Shown here: positions 1 through 11,787 of the stretch, in pieces
How positions within the stretch are numbered: position 1 is the first letter of the stretch
Layout: each line of letters opens with the position of its first letter
Assembly: GCA_023078555.1 (NCBI GenBank)
Contig: CM041196.1
Span: forward strand, 1,116,001-1,180,000
Length of the DNA stretch: 64,000 bases
Direction of reading: 5' to 3'
Source of the DNA: Ulva prolifera
Lineage: Eukaryota; Chlorophyta; Ulvophyceae; Ulvales; Ulvaceae
Translations under genes and position numbers: made by a program
The notes under the pieces: model-generated
What the model was told of the DNA's origin: nothing
The model's database searches: none
Seen by the model: only the letters and a program-made list of their open reading frames with translations

Positions 1-185
1 CCGTGCTTGCGCACCTAGTGCACTGTTGTCTGCTGTGTGTGCCGTTGACCGTGCGGTGCTCACCTGTCGGGCGGGATGGTCTGATCCACCCTGCTGCACT
101 GGAGAGTGCCATCGGATGCGGCGGGCCGCAGCCTGGTCTGTCCCCCGCTTGAGATGGCTCCGACTGAGTGTCCGGTGCCGTGCAG

Positions 186-1957
186 CCGGGGGCGCCCGTG
201 CGGCGGGCCGGCCCGACGTCGTCCGCGGGCCTCAACCCCGGCGGCGAGGTCCTCCTCGCCGCCGGCGCCATCCACAGCCCGCAGGTGCTGATGGCCTCCG
301 GCGTCGGCCCCGCTGAGCACCTCGCCGAGCACGGCATCGATGTCGTGTCGGACCTCCCTGGCGTCGGCTCCAACCTGCAGGACCACCCCGCCGTGCTGTC
401 GGCGTTCCGGTTCCGCGACGACGCCGGCCGCGTCAGCATCACGGACCACATCTACGACGACGACGCCAACATCAAGCCCCTCCAGGTACGGCCCTCGACG
501 TGCTGCGCCCCTCTAGCACCGTGCTCCGCCGTGCAATGGCCCGAGTTCATGGGAGTTGTGATCTCTGGTCCTGTGGAGGTGGTGGTATCCTCCATGCTCT
601 CTCTGGTTTGTGGAGGCCGCATGCTGTATCACCTTTCAAGGGGCGTTCCAGACGTGCGTGGACGCAAATTGGGTCGACTCCTGGAGAGGTTGTCTAGATG
701 AGGGCAGATGTGTCCCCTTAGGTGCTGGGCTGGTGTGTCCTCCGGCCGCACAGCGCTGCGAGCACACCACAGGGCGTGCGGGGCGGAGATGTGCTGGGGC
801 CTGCCGCCGTGCTGTGACGCGCGGGTGTGCTGGGGCCGCCTGCCGCCGTGCTGTGACGCGGGGGTGTGCTGTGCAGCTGCTGAACTGGGCCGTGCGCGGC
901 AAGGGCCCGCTGACGTCGACGGGCTGCGACCGCGGCGCGTTTGTGCGCACGAGCGGCGACCGCACGCAGCCCGACCTCCAGCTGCGCTTCGTCGCCGGCT
1001 GCGCGCTCGACGCCGACGCCATCGGCTCCTACGTCGCCTTCGGCAAGATGAAGGTGCTTGACCTCCCCCCCCCCCCCCCCTTCTGCGCCCTGCACTCGCT
1101 GCTCAGCCGCGAAACCCTGACAGAGCATGGACCCCTGTGTGCAGCATGCCGCGAACTTGTGTGGCTCTCCGCCGTGGACATGATGTACGCCATGGGCTGC
1201 CCATGGGTGATCAGGCTGCGTCGATGTGCATCAAAACGCCCATGCATCAAAACGCCCATGCATCAAAACGCCCATGCCGCCGATGTGCATGTTCTCCGAG
1301 AGCGGAAGTTGTCGTTTGCCGGCGTTCCGCTCCCACCGGGACGGGGGGGAGTGAATGTCGCACCACACACCCTGATATCACGTGACCCCGCGCGTGCAGG
1401 CAGCCGGCGACCTCGACCGGTGGCCGACCGGCATCACGTACCAGATCCTCGCGGTGCGCCCCGAGAGCCGCGGCTCGGTGCGGCTTGCGAGCGCCGACGT
1501 CACGACGCGGCCCGCCGTCGACGTCGCGTACCTCAGCGACGCCGCGGGCGCCGACCGCGCGACGCTGCGCGCAGGCCTCCGCCTGAGCCGCGAGCTCGCG
1601 GCCGCGAGCACCTGGGGAGACCTCATCGCCGAGGAGATGCACCCCGGCTCTGCGGTCGCCTCGGACGGCGACCTCGACGACTACATCGCGCGGTCGATGC
1701 ACTCCGGAAACGCGGTCGTCGGCACGTGCGCGCTCGGCGAGCGCGGCGCGGGCGGCGTCGTGAGCCCGGACGACTTCTCGGTGCACGGCGTCGCGGGGCT
1801 GCGGGTGGTGGACGCGTCGGTGATGCCGCGCATCCCGGGGGGCCAGACGGGCGCGCCGACGGTGATGATCGCCGAGCGCGCGGCCTCGATGCTGTGCGAG
1901 GGCCGCTCGACGGTCGCGGGCTCAGCGCCGGGGGCCAAGGAGCTCGCGGTCGCGTGA
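186..1957 (+). CDS. GMC-family oxidoreductase (choline/alcohol dehydrogenase-like), C-terminal half, 5' end outside window
   Basis: FAD-dependent oxidoreductase of the glucose-methanol-choline family, which oxidises an alcohol or polyol. Three phase-0 exons are visible: 186-485, 877-1053 and 1400-1957 (stop TGA), together 344 codons. Exon 1 carries the GMC signature 2 region ([14 protein letters not shown], then GVGP and [13 protein letters not shown]). Exon 2 has [14 protein letters not shown] and PDLQLRF, as in the substrate-binding domain. Exon 3 ends with [29 protein letters not shown], the conserved C-terminal FAD/active-site block. The ADP-binding GxGxxG half must lie upstream, because 186 follows a splice acceptor. 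The usual SGNTNAPT-type tail is GGQTGAPT here, so the second active-site position may be altered. Family assignment is secure; substrate is unknown. The next gene, at 3323, is on the opposite strand and converges on this one. Confidence 0.88.
789..863. repeat. Tandem repeat of about 37 bp, two copies, at the end of GMC intron 1
   Basis: Two near-identical units, each containing CTGCCGCCGTGCTGTGACGC, lie directly before the acceptor at 876. The second unit carries a small insertion. Confidence 0.75.
1229..1276. repeat. 16-bp tandem repeat, three perfect copies, in GMC intron 2
   Basis: The unit CATCAAAACGCCCATG is present three times head to tail inside the intron between 1053 and 1400. It is a simple minisatellite with no coding role seen. 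Confidence 0.9.
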
Positions 1958-3322
1958 GCGCCGGGCGTGCGTGCTGCGCGCCGTGTGCTGCTGGGAGACG
2001 CAGCATAGACAGAGTCAGGGTGGGGTAGGGGGGGGAAGCGTGGCGGCGCGGACGACCTGTCGTGTAGCTTCGCCGCCCGGAGCTGCAGCACCGGCGCGCC
2101 GCCATGTGCGCTTTGGCGTAGATGCGGGTGGTGGTCGGGGCGTGCGGCAGAGGTGCCTGGTTCAGGGGCTTTGCTGAGTGTGGCAGGCCAGCAGCGACGC
2201 CGCGACCGCCGATGGGTTGTGTGTGTGGTGGCTGGGGCGTGCATGATTTCGGATTGCCGGAGAAGAGCGCCTAGCCGCTGGGTCTGCCGGGGTGCAACCG
2301 GCTGCGTAATGTGGAATGAGCTGAGATCGGCGACATAATTTTGATAGCGGGGTAGTTCAATGCGCTTTCTGGTGCCTTGGTAACTGCACATACGTTCCCA
2401 CGGTCCGCGCACTTTGAACTTGTCACGAGGTTGCAGCTGCGTGGTGTGAGAGCATACATTGCGGCTTTTGGGTCTTGTTCTCGGACGCATGGATGGTTCT
2501 GTATGTGAGTGGGCTGTGATGTGTTGCGCTCACCATTGATGCACTGCCACTGTGAATTGCTTCATCCTTTTTGCAGCACTGCGACAGCGACTGCTAGCTC
2601 AAGCTGACACGAGGCAATGCGCATCGCGTTGGAGTCGAACCCTGCTGCAAACCGGTAGCAGCAGCGATACCAAGCCATAATGTCTGACAGAGCACTGTGC
2701 AACACCCGAGTAAAACTGACACAGACTGGTGATATCGAGGGAATGTTGCGGTGTATGGCATCCTGCCTTAAAATCAGTGCCTGGCAGATGTGCTTGGTCT
2801 GGCAAGTGCGTGTCATAACATGGCTATGGCAGTCATGCACGGGCAGGCATCTGGTAGCCCCATGGCTTAATTTGCATGAGGACAGACAGGCACGTACACA
2901 CCGTCTCATATTGAGTAAAAATTGTACCCCTGTAGAAACCATCAACCCCATGTTGTCTCGCTTCGTTTCAAAAGCTGCATGATTCACTTGATCAGATGCA
3001 AGATGAGAGCGGCCTAGCACAGGGGCTCTGGTCTAATTCCAGTCTCGGGCAATTCGAAGGTGCAGTAAGAAACAAGAAAAAACGAGGCAACGTGATTGCT
3101 CCGCAAGGAGACCTCCGGCGCCATGTCGCAAACAGGTCTGCCTAGAGCCGACACATCCGCGACGCGGCTGTGCCTGCCACATGTATCCGCTGCACTGCCT
3201 TACGAGGCGGCCCTGGCGCTCGCCCAAAGCTGACCAACAGCAACGCTGCATGGCCCCCACAGGCCCCCTCAGCCACTACCTACACACCACACGGCTCCTC
3301 CGTGTACCCCGCGCGTTCACTC
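1958..3322. other. Intergenic region between convergent genes
   Basis: This holds the 3' flanks of the GMC gene and the Dispatched-like gene. No reading frame shows codon structure or a recognisable domain. GC content drops relative to the flanking exons. No RNA gene was recognised. Confidence 0.6.
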
Positions 3323-4309
3323 TCACGGCACGTATCTGTTTTCACGCTCGTCCGCGCTCTCATCGGACACGGGGGTGGCCGCCGCAGGCGCGGCACCGAG
3401 CGCGGCTGTGGCTACAGGCTCGCCGCGCACCGCGGCGGCAGAAACGCGCACCAGACCCCGCAGCACGGCGACGGCAATGATGGCCACCAGGAACCACCCG
3501 ATCACCGGCACCTCCTCCAGCATGCGTCGGCTCTCGGGCACCGCAATCTGCATGCATGCACACACCTCGTCAGCATGCATGTAGCACGACTGCATACCAC
3601 GCCACACACATTCGGCGGGAGCGGCAAAGAACCTGCCACTTTTGAGTGAATGCATGACCGCATGTATGTACTTAAAGGACAGAGGCCGGGCATGCTACCG
3701 GTTCTCGGAATCCACTCGCAAATCTACTCACTCATTCATGGCACTAGGCCGGGCACGAGCGCGCACCACAGCCCTAACGGCAATACCTGCCACCGGATTT
3801 ACGCATGCATGCTGGAGCAACATGTGAGAGTGACCCACCTTGTGCATCGCCATGATCCTGAAACAAGAACTTACAAAAGAAATAAGCAGAGAACGAAAAG
3901 GTCGCTGTATCTGGTGAGGCCAGAGGCGCACCATGACGAGCAAGCACAGGGTGCAGGCCGCGGCGGCTCGGTGCAGGCGGCTCGCGAAGAACGTGCGGGC
4001 GCCGTTCAGGCAAGCGGCGGCGGCCCCCCCCTTACCGCCGCCACCGTGCGCCGCGCGGCCCTTCGGGCCCAGCATGCCCAGCAGCGGCACGAGCATGCAC
4101 AGCGCGAACACGAAGGAGACGGTGAGGGAGAGGGAGATGATGACGGCAAACTGGCGCAGCGCGATTGTCGCGGTGAGCCACAGCGGCAGCGCCGTCGCGA
4201 CGGTGGACAGCGCCGACGACAGCACCGGCGTGCCCATCAGCATCGTGGCGTCCCTGCATGAGCGCTCTTTGTGTTTCGTTTTTGCTGCGGTTGAAGCGGC
4301 GCTCGAGGT

Positions 4310-4341
<32 letters not shown>

Positions 4342-7300
4342 CTAGGGGGGTCTTAACAGATTCAGTGAAGCCTGATCCAGTGAAGATCTCGGGCCATTGC
4401 GTGCCAGAGCCCCTACTCTTGTGTGCCAAAGCCCCTACTCATATCAATCAACAGATGCATTGGAGCCCCTACTCTTTCAACAGATGCATCGCCCAATATC
4501 TGGGCCTGTTGCCAGGGTCTGCGCTTCATGAACGGGGGACCCGCCATGAACGACTGCGACCTGGCAGGGGTCCGCCGAGGTGGGACTGCGGCCGGCAGCA
4601 AGCAAGGCCGCTTGAGGCCCATGTCACAGCTCCATATGGCATCATCATATGGCCACACGGTATGATCATTCGACCATACGGCTAATAATACAGCGCACAG
4701 GGCGCAAAATGCTCCATACGCGTACGGCAGTGTTATTATTTCAATTTATACAGGTTGCGAACTCCCTGCTCATGTGCCATCTGTCCCGGCAACGTTCTTT
4801 CACAAGCGCGCTAGATGTATGCGCAAGAGGCGGGGAGGCGGGGCCGTACTGTGCGCGCTCCCACCGGCCAACGAGCCTCGAGCGCACAAACGCCTCGCTG
4901 AAGTGGATCACAAAGTCCACGCTCAGGCCGACGAGCACGGTGATGCTGACGCCCTCGACCGCGCCGAGGCGCCAGCCCATCGCGTGGTACAGGCCGAGCA
5001 CGAGGACGTTGATGCAGACCATCGTCGCCGCCGCGAGCGCCATGACGACGAGCGAGCCGGTGAAGACGTACACCGACACCATCGCGAAGATGGAGGAGAG
5101 CACGATGCCCCAGACGATGCCCTCGGTGAGGGCGGCCTCGGTGACCGCTTGTACCCAGACCTCGCTCGCGATGCGCATCCGCGTCGTGCCCACCTGCAAT
5201 GTGTGTTCTTGGAACAACAGACGCAATAGTAACCACAGAATTTTCATTGCAAGGTTCTGGTGGGCGTAGGTATGCATAGTTGGCATGCATGCATGCATGT
5301 GCGGTGGGGCCGCGGGCGGCGTGGTCACATGCGGTGGTGTTGGCTTGTGGCTGTGGGGTGTGACTGTCATGGGGTGAGAGACGGCGCAGGCGTGGCATGC
5401 ACTGATTGGCTGCCGGAGACGCATGCACGTGTTCCTGGGCAGGGCCAGCAGGGCCGGGTCGGCAGTGGCTGACAGCATGCTCCTGCTGTGATGTCACGCG
5501 GTGGCAGCGATGGCCAGAGCGCTGTGCTGCAACAAAACCGTCGGACGGGTAGGTCGCACAGAACGACACGCACCCCAATCACAACAACAGCATGTAACCA
5601 TGCATGCATACAGTGCCCGGCTCGCTGCCCGGCCTCTGTCCTTTGTAACTACATACAGTGCCACCAGATGTAGACCGACGTGGGCGCGATGGAGGCGCTG
5701 GTGCAGCACGGATCAGAACGCGCGGGCCTCCGCTGCCAAAGCAGGGCGACTCTGCCGCGCACACCCCCTTCAAAAATAATAAAAACCAACACATCACAAC
5801 ACAGGGTGCAGTGAGCGCGGAGGGGATCACGGCAGATGGGAGGCCTCTCGCTCAGTCAGAGAGACTCTGGCTGTGTCGTTGTGAGCACACGTGAGGGTGG
5901 GGGCCGCACGCGCTCGACGCGGTCGCGCCACGCAGTCCAGTCGTTGTAGCTGCTGAGGATCTCGGCCGGGGGCGCGGTCTCGCGGGTCGCGCTCGCGAAC
6001 TCGAGGCGCAGCCAGCGCACCCGAGGCACCACCTCCAGCCGCCCCACCGCGTCCACCTCCGTCCACTCCTCAAAGTCGAACCCGAGGCTCCGCTTGTAGT
6101 CCACGGCCTGCATGCGGGGGACCTGTCGCCGGCTTTACGCTGCCGGCTGCAGGGAACAACTTGCACTGTCTCTGTACTGGTGCCATGTGCACCATGCGAC
6201 GTGCCAGGAGAAACGCAACGCACATGGCAACACGGCGGATCAGAGCTGGTCTACAGCATGAGTAGCGCTGCTATCCTGCTGCCTGCAGGAGAGGAGCATG
6301 ATGCCGCTTTGGAGAATTCGATGCCGCATGCATGCTGGCATGCTCCACGTTCAACACGCCATGCAGCGAAAGCACCCGCCACGTCGCATGGTGCAAGAAC
6401 TGCAACGATGGCACCAGCGCGGGACAAGGCGCTTGGATGTACAATGTACATCAAACATGGAGTCAATGCATGCGATTCAGCACCATAGCCATATTTCACG
6501 CAATGAGAAGCGCAGCGCACGCGGCCGGAGAGGGCAAAGCTGCCCTGGTAGCCACTAAGCAGCATCGCATATGCGGCGATGTGAAAGGCGTCGCCGACGG
6601 GTAGCAGAGTCTCGGCATTGGGTTCGGAGCAGTAAAAGGCGTTGGCGGCGGGGCCGGCGCAGAAGACCTGCAGCGCCTCGAGGACATTCCAGCGCATCTT
6701 GCTGACGAGGTCGTCGCGGCCGGGCTGGGGCCGCCCCGTGCCGAGGTCGACCAGGTCCCCCACCTGCGTAAACGACGTCACCGTTTCTGTGTTTGCTGTA
6801 GACCCTCACACGCGGAAGCTCTCTGAAATCTGTTCCGAGGATCTGCTGTGGCATAGGCACCCCCGCGGCCGTGTCTGCTTTGTCTACGCATGTCTACACG
6901 TGCCACTGTGCTTCTGCAGGCACGTTGAGCGCACAGAGCAGCATCCACGCGGTTGACTTCAAGTTGACATTCCAGCGCTTTCGAACGCAAGACGCTGCAA
7001 TCGTGTGAATGGACCGGCAGTTCACACGACTGCCACGGGAACGGGGGCAGAGGGGTACACACAGCTTCTGGCGGCACATGTGCGCGAGGCGTCCGCACGG
7101 AGCGCAACACATGGAAAGCATGCACAGCATGCACAGCATGCACAACGCACCTGTGCAAGGACAGCCTTCTGCTGCTCGACCTCCCCCAAGTCAAACGCCG
7201 CGTCCAGCTCCACCGTGCCCGCGGCGTCCGTCGAGAAGGGGTCGGACGAGTTGCTGTCGCCGACCCCCCGCACGCCCCACAGCACAGCCACCGGGATCGT

Positions 7301-10300
7301 GTTCAGGTTGACGCGCTCCGCCGTCAGCACCTCCTGGTCAACGTTCACCGCGTCCAGCGGCGACGGCGGCGCCGCCGTCGTGGCCACCGGCCCCGCGGCG
7401 TCTCCGAACGGCCCCTCTGCGGCACCGGGCGAGTCCGCAGCGCCTGTGGCGCCGCTCCCGGCCGCGGCTGCAGTAGGGGCCGCCCCAGTAGGGGTGGCGC
7501 CCGTGATGGGGACCCCGATGTCGCCGTCACTGCCGGTGGGAGGGGCCCCGGTGACGGCCCCGGCCGGCGCGGCAGTGGGAGTGTTGGATCCGCCCGTGGC
7601 GCCGCCGCCGGCGATGCCGCCTACAATTGTAACGACGTCGAGCGGCGCCGCCGCCGGCTCCGGCGTGACCGATGCCACCGGCGGCGGAGCGTTCAGAGGT
7701 GGACCCCCGCTCGTGCCGAGCAGAGCCTCCGTTTGCTCCGGCGTCAGCCCGGACCCCGGCGGAGCCGCCGCCACCACCGGCGGCGGCGAGGCTGTGCCAG
7801 TCACCGGCGCAGATGCATTCACGGCGGGCGCCGCCGGCACGCTGCCTACCGTCCCGCCGCCGCTTGGCGCACCGCTGCCGCTGGTGGCGGATGGGCTCGC
7901 GGATCCGGTGGCGTTGCCTGGCGGCGCGAAGTCCAGCTGCACGTCAGTCAGCTCGTCGAGGTCGACGTTGGTGCTGAGGAGGAGGCACGTCGCGCAGGCG
8001 AAGATGGAGTCGTCCGTGAAGTTCTCGGCCCAGATGTCGAGGAAGCGCTGCACGTTGTGCGAGTCGTCGAAGAGCTGCGGCAGGGAGTCGGATGGCTCGA
8101 GGTATGACGCAAAAAGCGCGCCAAAGGCGGTCGCGGCGAGGAGGACCGGGATGAGGACGACACGGGCACGCCACACCCCTGCAAACACGATGCGCCAGAA
8201 GTGCCGCCCGCTGCAGAGCACCTGCGCCTGCAGAGGCTTCGCCTTTGCGGTGTGCGCCTTGGTCGGGATGCCGTGGCTGACAGGCCCAGAGATCGCGGCC
8301 GCGGCCGATCCGGAGGCCGCCGGCGGCGTCGCCGCGACCGACCCGACGGCCGTGCTGAACGACGCCGCGGCGAGCGCCGCCGTCGGCGACGCCGGCGCCG
8401 CGGCGGCTGCGCCGCCGCCGCCACCGCAGAGCCCGCAGCAGCCGCGTAGGTTCTGCTCCCACACGACGACCGAGATCGGGAGCCAGGTCACCGCGAGGAC
8501 GTAGTTTGTCGCGACGAGGGCCGCGAGGAGGATGCCGAAGAGGCGCACGGCGGGCACCGGCGAGATCGCGTTTGCCGCAAACGCGACGGCGGACGTCGCC
8601 GAGGTCGCGAGCATTGCGCCACTCGCGCGGCGCCACGCGACCGCGAGTCGCACGTTGATCGGAAAGCGGTGGGAGTACGCCATCAGCGCTCGGTAGATGC
8701 CGACAAACACAAACACGTCGTCGAGGCCGATGCCGAGGATCACAAACGGCGCGAGGAACTGGATGACGGACAGGGAGGTGTTGCCGGTGCCCGCGTAGAG
8801 GGTGTACGCGATGGGGAAGGAGATGAGGATCTGGAGGAGGGCAAAGACGGTGAGGAACGGGGAGCGCGTCGCGAGGCCAAGCATGACGACCGCGATCGCG
8901 ATCGCGATGGCCACGAAGCGCGAGTCCGAGAGGAGCTGCTGCCGGATCTCCCAGTCCGTCATGACGTCGCCGCCGAACGTGACGCGCAGCGCGCCGCCGG
9001 AGTCCGCCGCAGTGAGGATGTCGTACATCTCTGCATGCATGCGGGGGCGTGGGGGTGGGCCAGGCCGTGAATCGCCGCGGCGGCGGACAGACGGCTTCAG
9101 TGAAGCGATGCATGCATGCAGTTTGAGGGGTGGGGGGGTGCAAACGCTTGGGGTATGGCGTCCGATGCTGTCGGCCACTACGGGGTCATGCATACGGCCC
9201 TCTGGGCACGGGCCGTAGTGGCTGGTGGCTGTGGGGGTGCCGAAGAGGCTACAGGGGTTCATGGCGCACACACACATGCAGATGGCGAATGGAGCGCGGC
9301 CGGCGCTGCGGCAGGCAGTGGCATCTGGAGGCTGGGCCACAAGGCCAGGGCAACCCATGGACCCACGGCGTGCCACAGCGCCAGCAGGGTGCAGTGCCGC
9401 GGGGCGCATCGGGGTGCACCGGTGGCAGCACCAGCGGTGCGGGGGGTGCGGCACCTTTGCAGAGGTCTTCGTAGAGGTCGCGGCCGGCGGCGAAGGAGCC
9501 GTCGGTGGCGGTGGCCGGCAGGCCGAAGATGAACTCGGAGCGCAGCGTCGACGAGGTCCCCCGCACAAAGTCGGCGTCCTGGTCGAAGAAGAACGTGGCC
9601 CCCTGCGCCGCGAGCACCTGCATGCCATGCATGCGTCACCATGCATGTCGCATCACACACGCCCAACACATCACCGCCACCTCGTGTTTCCTGCGGTGCT
9701 ACCCGCCTCGCCAGCTGTGTCATCGTATCACATCACCAAACCAGAAGGAGGGCGTATGCGAGGGGCACCCCTCAGCACTGACGTGCTCACTACATCACCC
9801 CTGCCGCTAAGCGCTGCCTGATGCAGACTTCAGTTCTAACTTGTGTCAGTTTCAATTTACGACATGCATGCGCCGCATGCATGCCGCACCTGAGCGGCTT
9901 TGACCGGGTCCTGCGCCTCGTCGTTCGAGCCATCCGCCATGAACTCCCCGCTGTCTGTGAAGCGGCCGTACACAAAGTTGGTCATGCTGATGGGGCGCCG
10001 GCACTGCCGCTGGACGCCCGTCTCGCCGGGGCTCATGTGCAGGCACAGCCGCTCGTACGCCGGCAGCGCGTAGATCTCGTTCTCGATGCGCTTGATCTCC
10101 GCGACCGTCTCCCGCGTCAGCATCGTGCTGCGGTCGTCCTTGAAGAACACGACGTGCAGCGCAAAGTTGATGTTGTTTCGGAAGGGGATCGAGGAGGCCG
10201 CGGCGTTGCGGAGCTGCCGCGACGGTGCCGCGAGGCCCACCTCGCGGCTGCGTGAATCGTCGGGGGTGGTGAGTGAGTTAGTGAGTATACGGAGGAGGTG

Positions 10301-10714
10301 GGGAGGTGGGGCAGTGGGGACGGGCGGGAAGGTGCTGAGAAGGCGGCGGCGGGAGGAGGAGTCGGAGGCGGAGATGGTGCCGGAGTCAGAGGAGCTGGAC
10401 CAGAACGAGTCAGAGCCGGAGAGGAGGTAGTTGGAGGCTGACAGGGCATCGTTCACGGGCTGGTCTTGCACGGTGAGGGTCTCAAAGGAGGCGTTGATGG
10501 AGGGCGGCTGCAGGAAGGGCAGGACGGAGGCGGAGATGCAGAGGGCGAGGACGAGGAGCATGCATGGGACGGGGTACGAGGTCACTGCGCGGGTGAGGAA
10601 GTTGGGGCGGGCGCCTCTGCATGGCGGTACGAGAGCTGACATCCTGGTGGCAGATTCTGGTGTGAGGTGGTGGACGGGCTCACCGTGAACAACACAGGCG
10701 TGTTGAGCCATCAT
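3323..10714 (-). CDS. Dispatched/Patched-like RND transporter with two sterol-sensing-type halves
   Basis: Eight exons in transcript order: 10714-9890, 9617-9455, 9030-7151, 6763-6521, 6107-5889, 5193-4850, 4253-3932, 3547-3323. All junctions keep phase; the product is about 1406 aa. TM1 is near residues 48-67 (VPCMLLVLALCISAS), followed by a luminal domain and a five-helix sterol-sensing block with GIGLDDVFVFV near 8720. A Gly/Ala-rich linker precedes the second-half start helix (VVLIPVLLAATAFGALFA) and LEPSDSLPQLFDDSH. A long Ala/Pro/Gly/Thr/Ser-rich loop lies at about 7920-7350. The C-terminal helical block has VGLSVDFVIHF near 4917. The paired GxxxD motifs in TM4 and TM10 are the proton/sodium relay of RND and Dispatched proteins. 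It probably exports or moves a lipid-linked cargo at the plasma membrane; the substrate is inferred. The ATG at 10714 is first in frame; 10711 or 10642 are alternatives. Confidence 0.85.
3672..3773 (-). repeat. Dispersed repeat, copy 1 (intronic)
   Basis: The reverse complement matches 39859-39962 over about 100 bp, sharing CAGTGCCATGAATGAGTGAG-like sequence in the middle and a CGGCCTCT-TCCTTT end. It lies in the last intron of the Dispatched-like gene. Shorter matches to its end motif (CGGCCTCTGTCCTTTGTA) occur at about 5632-5650 and 16624-16650. Confidence 0.7.
4310..4341. repeat. 32-nt G homopolymer (C-tract on the coding strand)
   Basis: An uninterrupted run of 32 G on the + strand. In the minus-strand gene it is a C-tract about 55 nt upstream of the acceptor at 4254, inside an intron. 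Length may be unreliable in the assembly. Confidence 0.85.
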
Positions 10715-11787
10715 GGGACGCGAAAGAGCGGAATATGGTTTTAACAAAGCTTCTGAGGGGGTTGTAGGTCAAAGGCTGGGTTGTGTCGGGTCATGGAGGA
10801 TGACAGGTTCGGGGCTCACACCTCAGCTCCAGCAAGAGCGCTACGTCCTCCTCGACGACTGGCGAGCCTGGGTCGGCATCGACAACACCTTTTGCGGACC
10901 CTTGAATGTGCGAGGTTGCCTGCTCGGGATGCGCAGACTCGGCGGGCTGTGTTGTGGCGATTGGTGGCAGCCATTGCTGGTGAGAAGGCGTGCCCGGTGG
11001 GAGCGACGCATTGCTGGTGGCGTCATAGCGCGGTGAGTGCCATGGAGCATTTGTTGCAGAATGCCTAGCGATCTCTGGGTCCCTGTGGGATGGGTCTGGT
11101 TCGTGTGCCAGGCGAGGTCGTGGCCCCATTGGATCAGTGGGCCTAGGAGCATCGCCTCCGAAATGGGTCATGCCCCTTCGTACAGCTTACAGCTTAATGC
11201 TGAAGCAACAGAAGTGTGATGCTTTGTTACGCTCGGGAACAACTACGTAATCGTGTTGCGGCAACGCGCGGTGCTGGAAGGCCCCTCGCAGGACCTTCGC
11301 TACCTGTGCTGCTTGGAATCACAGCTTCGCCGTAAACATCTGCCAAGTGCAGCGCCTCCTTGCGTATATTCTGCAACATTGTATCACTGTAGCGATCACG
11401 AACGTGGATCGACGTTCAAATCATGCACGGGAAACAAGCGCAGGGAGTGTGAAGTACACGCTCAACATGCCAACTTATGCTCAAGAAAGCGCCTTCTCAT
11501 AGTGTCATGGCTCTCAGAAATTTTCATCCTTTGAACGCGACGCGCTCAGACTGAGCGGAGGACACGGCTCAAGCCCGCACCTATGCTTACGCATTGATTG
11601 GGTGATCGATCCGGAGAGTCCCAGCTACACTCAAACCAAGGCACGCCAAGGATAAATATTAGCAACAGCCTTAGACTCTAGCTTGCTGTGCAGTGGTCGG
11701 TGAGATGATGCACCGTGACGCGATGATGCAATATGCCGGAATTAACAGGTCTATCGCAGCAGTCCGCTGTGCAGGAAAAGAAGATAA
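10715..11787. other. Upstream region of the Dispatched-like gene; no gene recognised
   Basis: It contains the presumed promoter and 5' leader of the minus-strand gene ending at 3323, plus the 3' flank of the candidate gene at 11788-12664. Open frames here look like chance frames. No TATA box could be assigned with confidence. Confidence 0.5.

Noticed and set aside
2625-2690. GGAGTCGAACCC resembling a tRNA T-loop on the minus strand
   Set aside because: The flanking bases do not form a 5-bp T-stem, and no acceptor or anticodon stem could be drawn.
5284-5300. TGCATGCATGC clusters as CRISPR or regulatory arrays
   Set aside because: The runs are continuous microsatellite without unique spacers, in a eukaryotic intron. 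They were treated as simple repeat or a splicing-associated motif.
7005-8504. 499-codon plus-strand ORF
   Set aside because: Antisense shadow of the Ala/Pro/Gly-rich exon of the Dispatched-like gene. The opposite strand carries the conserved transporter motifs.
7022-9646. 874-codon minus-strand ORF taken as a single gene product
   Set aside because: It reads through two introns of the Dispatched-like gene. Only 9030-7151 is exon; the rest lacks codon structure and contains TGCATGC intronic repeats.
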